From: a virus
Length of the DNA stretch: 36,305 bases
Virus record (IMG/VR): IMGVR_UViG_3300003319_000365
Location: 1 to 36,305 of that record
Strand: one strand, 5' to 3'
Shown here piece by piece: positions 35,881-36,305 of this stretch. The notes beneath the pieces were generated by a model that saw nothing but the letters and a program-made list of their open reading frames with translations, ran no database searches and was not told the DNA's origin. Position 1 is the first letter of the stretch. The number at the start of each line of letters is the position of its first letter. The translations under genes and the position numbers were made by a program.

Positions 35881-36305
35881 TGCTCAAATGCCCTTTGCTC
35901 CTGAGTGAGCTCTGTTAGATCTTTCTTGTGTCCCCAATGAGTAAAAACCGCATATCTCGTTGCATCTAGAACGTGATCGAAAGCTTTTACTGGTTCATCC
36001 ACACCTCTTTCTGCCTTTTTCGTATCCCACACGTATGATTGAAACTCTTGGATCAAATTCTTACAGCACCTACAGACCTTAAAGTCTCCTGTCGCTAAAC
36101 GCAACGAAATAGTTCTGATGCCATCGAGCACATCGTTCTTGGCGTCCTTGATTGCAAGCGTAGGGCTTCGTCTTCTAAGTTCAAGCTTGAAGGAAGCAGC
36201 GGATGGATCAATGTACAACGCCTTGAGTGGATAGTCTGAGAGGAACTCAAAGAAATCATCGGCATATTCGGCATCCGTTTTCTGCCTCCCTTCCTTTTTC
36301 GAATC
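35796..36305 (-). CDS. terL: Terminase large subunit, C-terminal nuclease half (runs off the right edge)
   Basis: The frame is open from the right edge (36305, codon GAT) to a stop at 35796, 169 residues. Conserved nuclease-domain wording is KALYIDPSAASFKLELRRR, then AKNDVLDGIRTISLRL, QEFQSYVWDTKKAERGVDEP and VKAFDHVLDATRYAVF. The acidic residues in IDPSA, KNDVLDG and FDHVLDA correspond to the metal-binding positions of the RNase H-like domain. It is the second half of the ATPase gene at 1-602. Together they give 369 residues, somewhat short of the usual length, so part of the middle is missing at the window ends. Confidence 0.93.
   Translation of the reverse strand, partial: DSKKEGRQKTDAEYADDFFEFLSDYPLKALYIDPSAASFKLELRRRSPTLAIKDAKNDVLDGIRTISLRLATGDFKVCRCCKNLIQEFQSYVWDTKKAERGVDEPVKAFDHVLDATRYAVFTHWGHKKDLTELTQEQRAFEQWKKETQRNSPWLPPKPQGKPMTILRPR

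Overview
This window is almost a whole genome of a short-tailed (podovirus-like) double-stranded DNA bacteriophage, roughly 36 kb, with moderate GC content and very tight gene packing. The main evidence is a complete virion set: small and large terminase, a P22-type portal, a scaffold, a capsid protein of the N4-gp56 family, neck and tail-tube-like proteins, three coupled ejection-type proteins and a large bank of tail-fibre proteins. The two ends of the window hold the two halves of one large-terminase gene: the ATPase half at bases 1-602 and the nuclease half at 35796-36305. The molecule is therefore circular or circularly permuted, and only a few hundred bases of terL appear to be missing. 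No integrase, tRNA, ribosomal RNA or DNA polymerase was recognised, and no endolysin. The host cannot be named from the sequence. The fibre repeat style and the lack of a recognisable peptidoglycan hydrolase would fit a wall-poor or intracellular bacterium, but that is only a guess.

Layout. Bases 1-6531 hold packaging, regulation and recombination. TerS and TerL are on the minus strand. Two small plus-strand genes (1119-1657) follow a promoter carrying a direct-repeat operator. Next come four minus-strand genes, including a winged-helix replication-initiator-like protein (2377-3135) and a double-HTH regulator (3339-3731). A compact small RNA with its own promoter and terminator lies between these last two (3236-3309). 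The plus-strand recombination block holds a RusA resolvase, a small DUF6496-type protein, a Bet/RecT annealase and a YqaJ/lambda-Exo nuclease. It is interrupted by a divergent Cro/CI-like repressor whose start abuts a second copy of the operator.

Bases 6528-33897 are essentially one long minus-strand late region, read right to left: portal, a run of overlapping microproteins, scaffold, capsid, neck/tail, ejection proteins, fibres. Five plus-strand accessory islands break into it or flank it: 14508-16131 (HicAB-like toxin-antitoxin, two DUF29 proteins, small membrane proteins), 18692-19598 (GGYNN array plus partner protein), 25251-25325 (membrane microprotein), 29041-29439 (unknown) and 33959-35349 (HNH endonuclease and small genes including a DUF2829/Tad2-like one). 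The capsid gene is split by a 766-base group I intron, and the intron carries a LAGLIDADG endonuclease gene in antisense orientation.

The most striking element is at 18712-18926: 43 consecutive 5-base units in unbroken register with consensus GGYNN. A TATAAT box sits just upstream and an intrinsic terminator (18948-18975) just downstream, so it looks like a discrete non-coding RNA of about 270 nt. It is followed at once by a 202-aa protein (18990-19598) whose motifs loosely resemble RAMP/Cas7-type RNA-binding proteins. I propose this RNA-protein pair as the best candidate for an undescribed system in the window.
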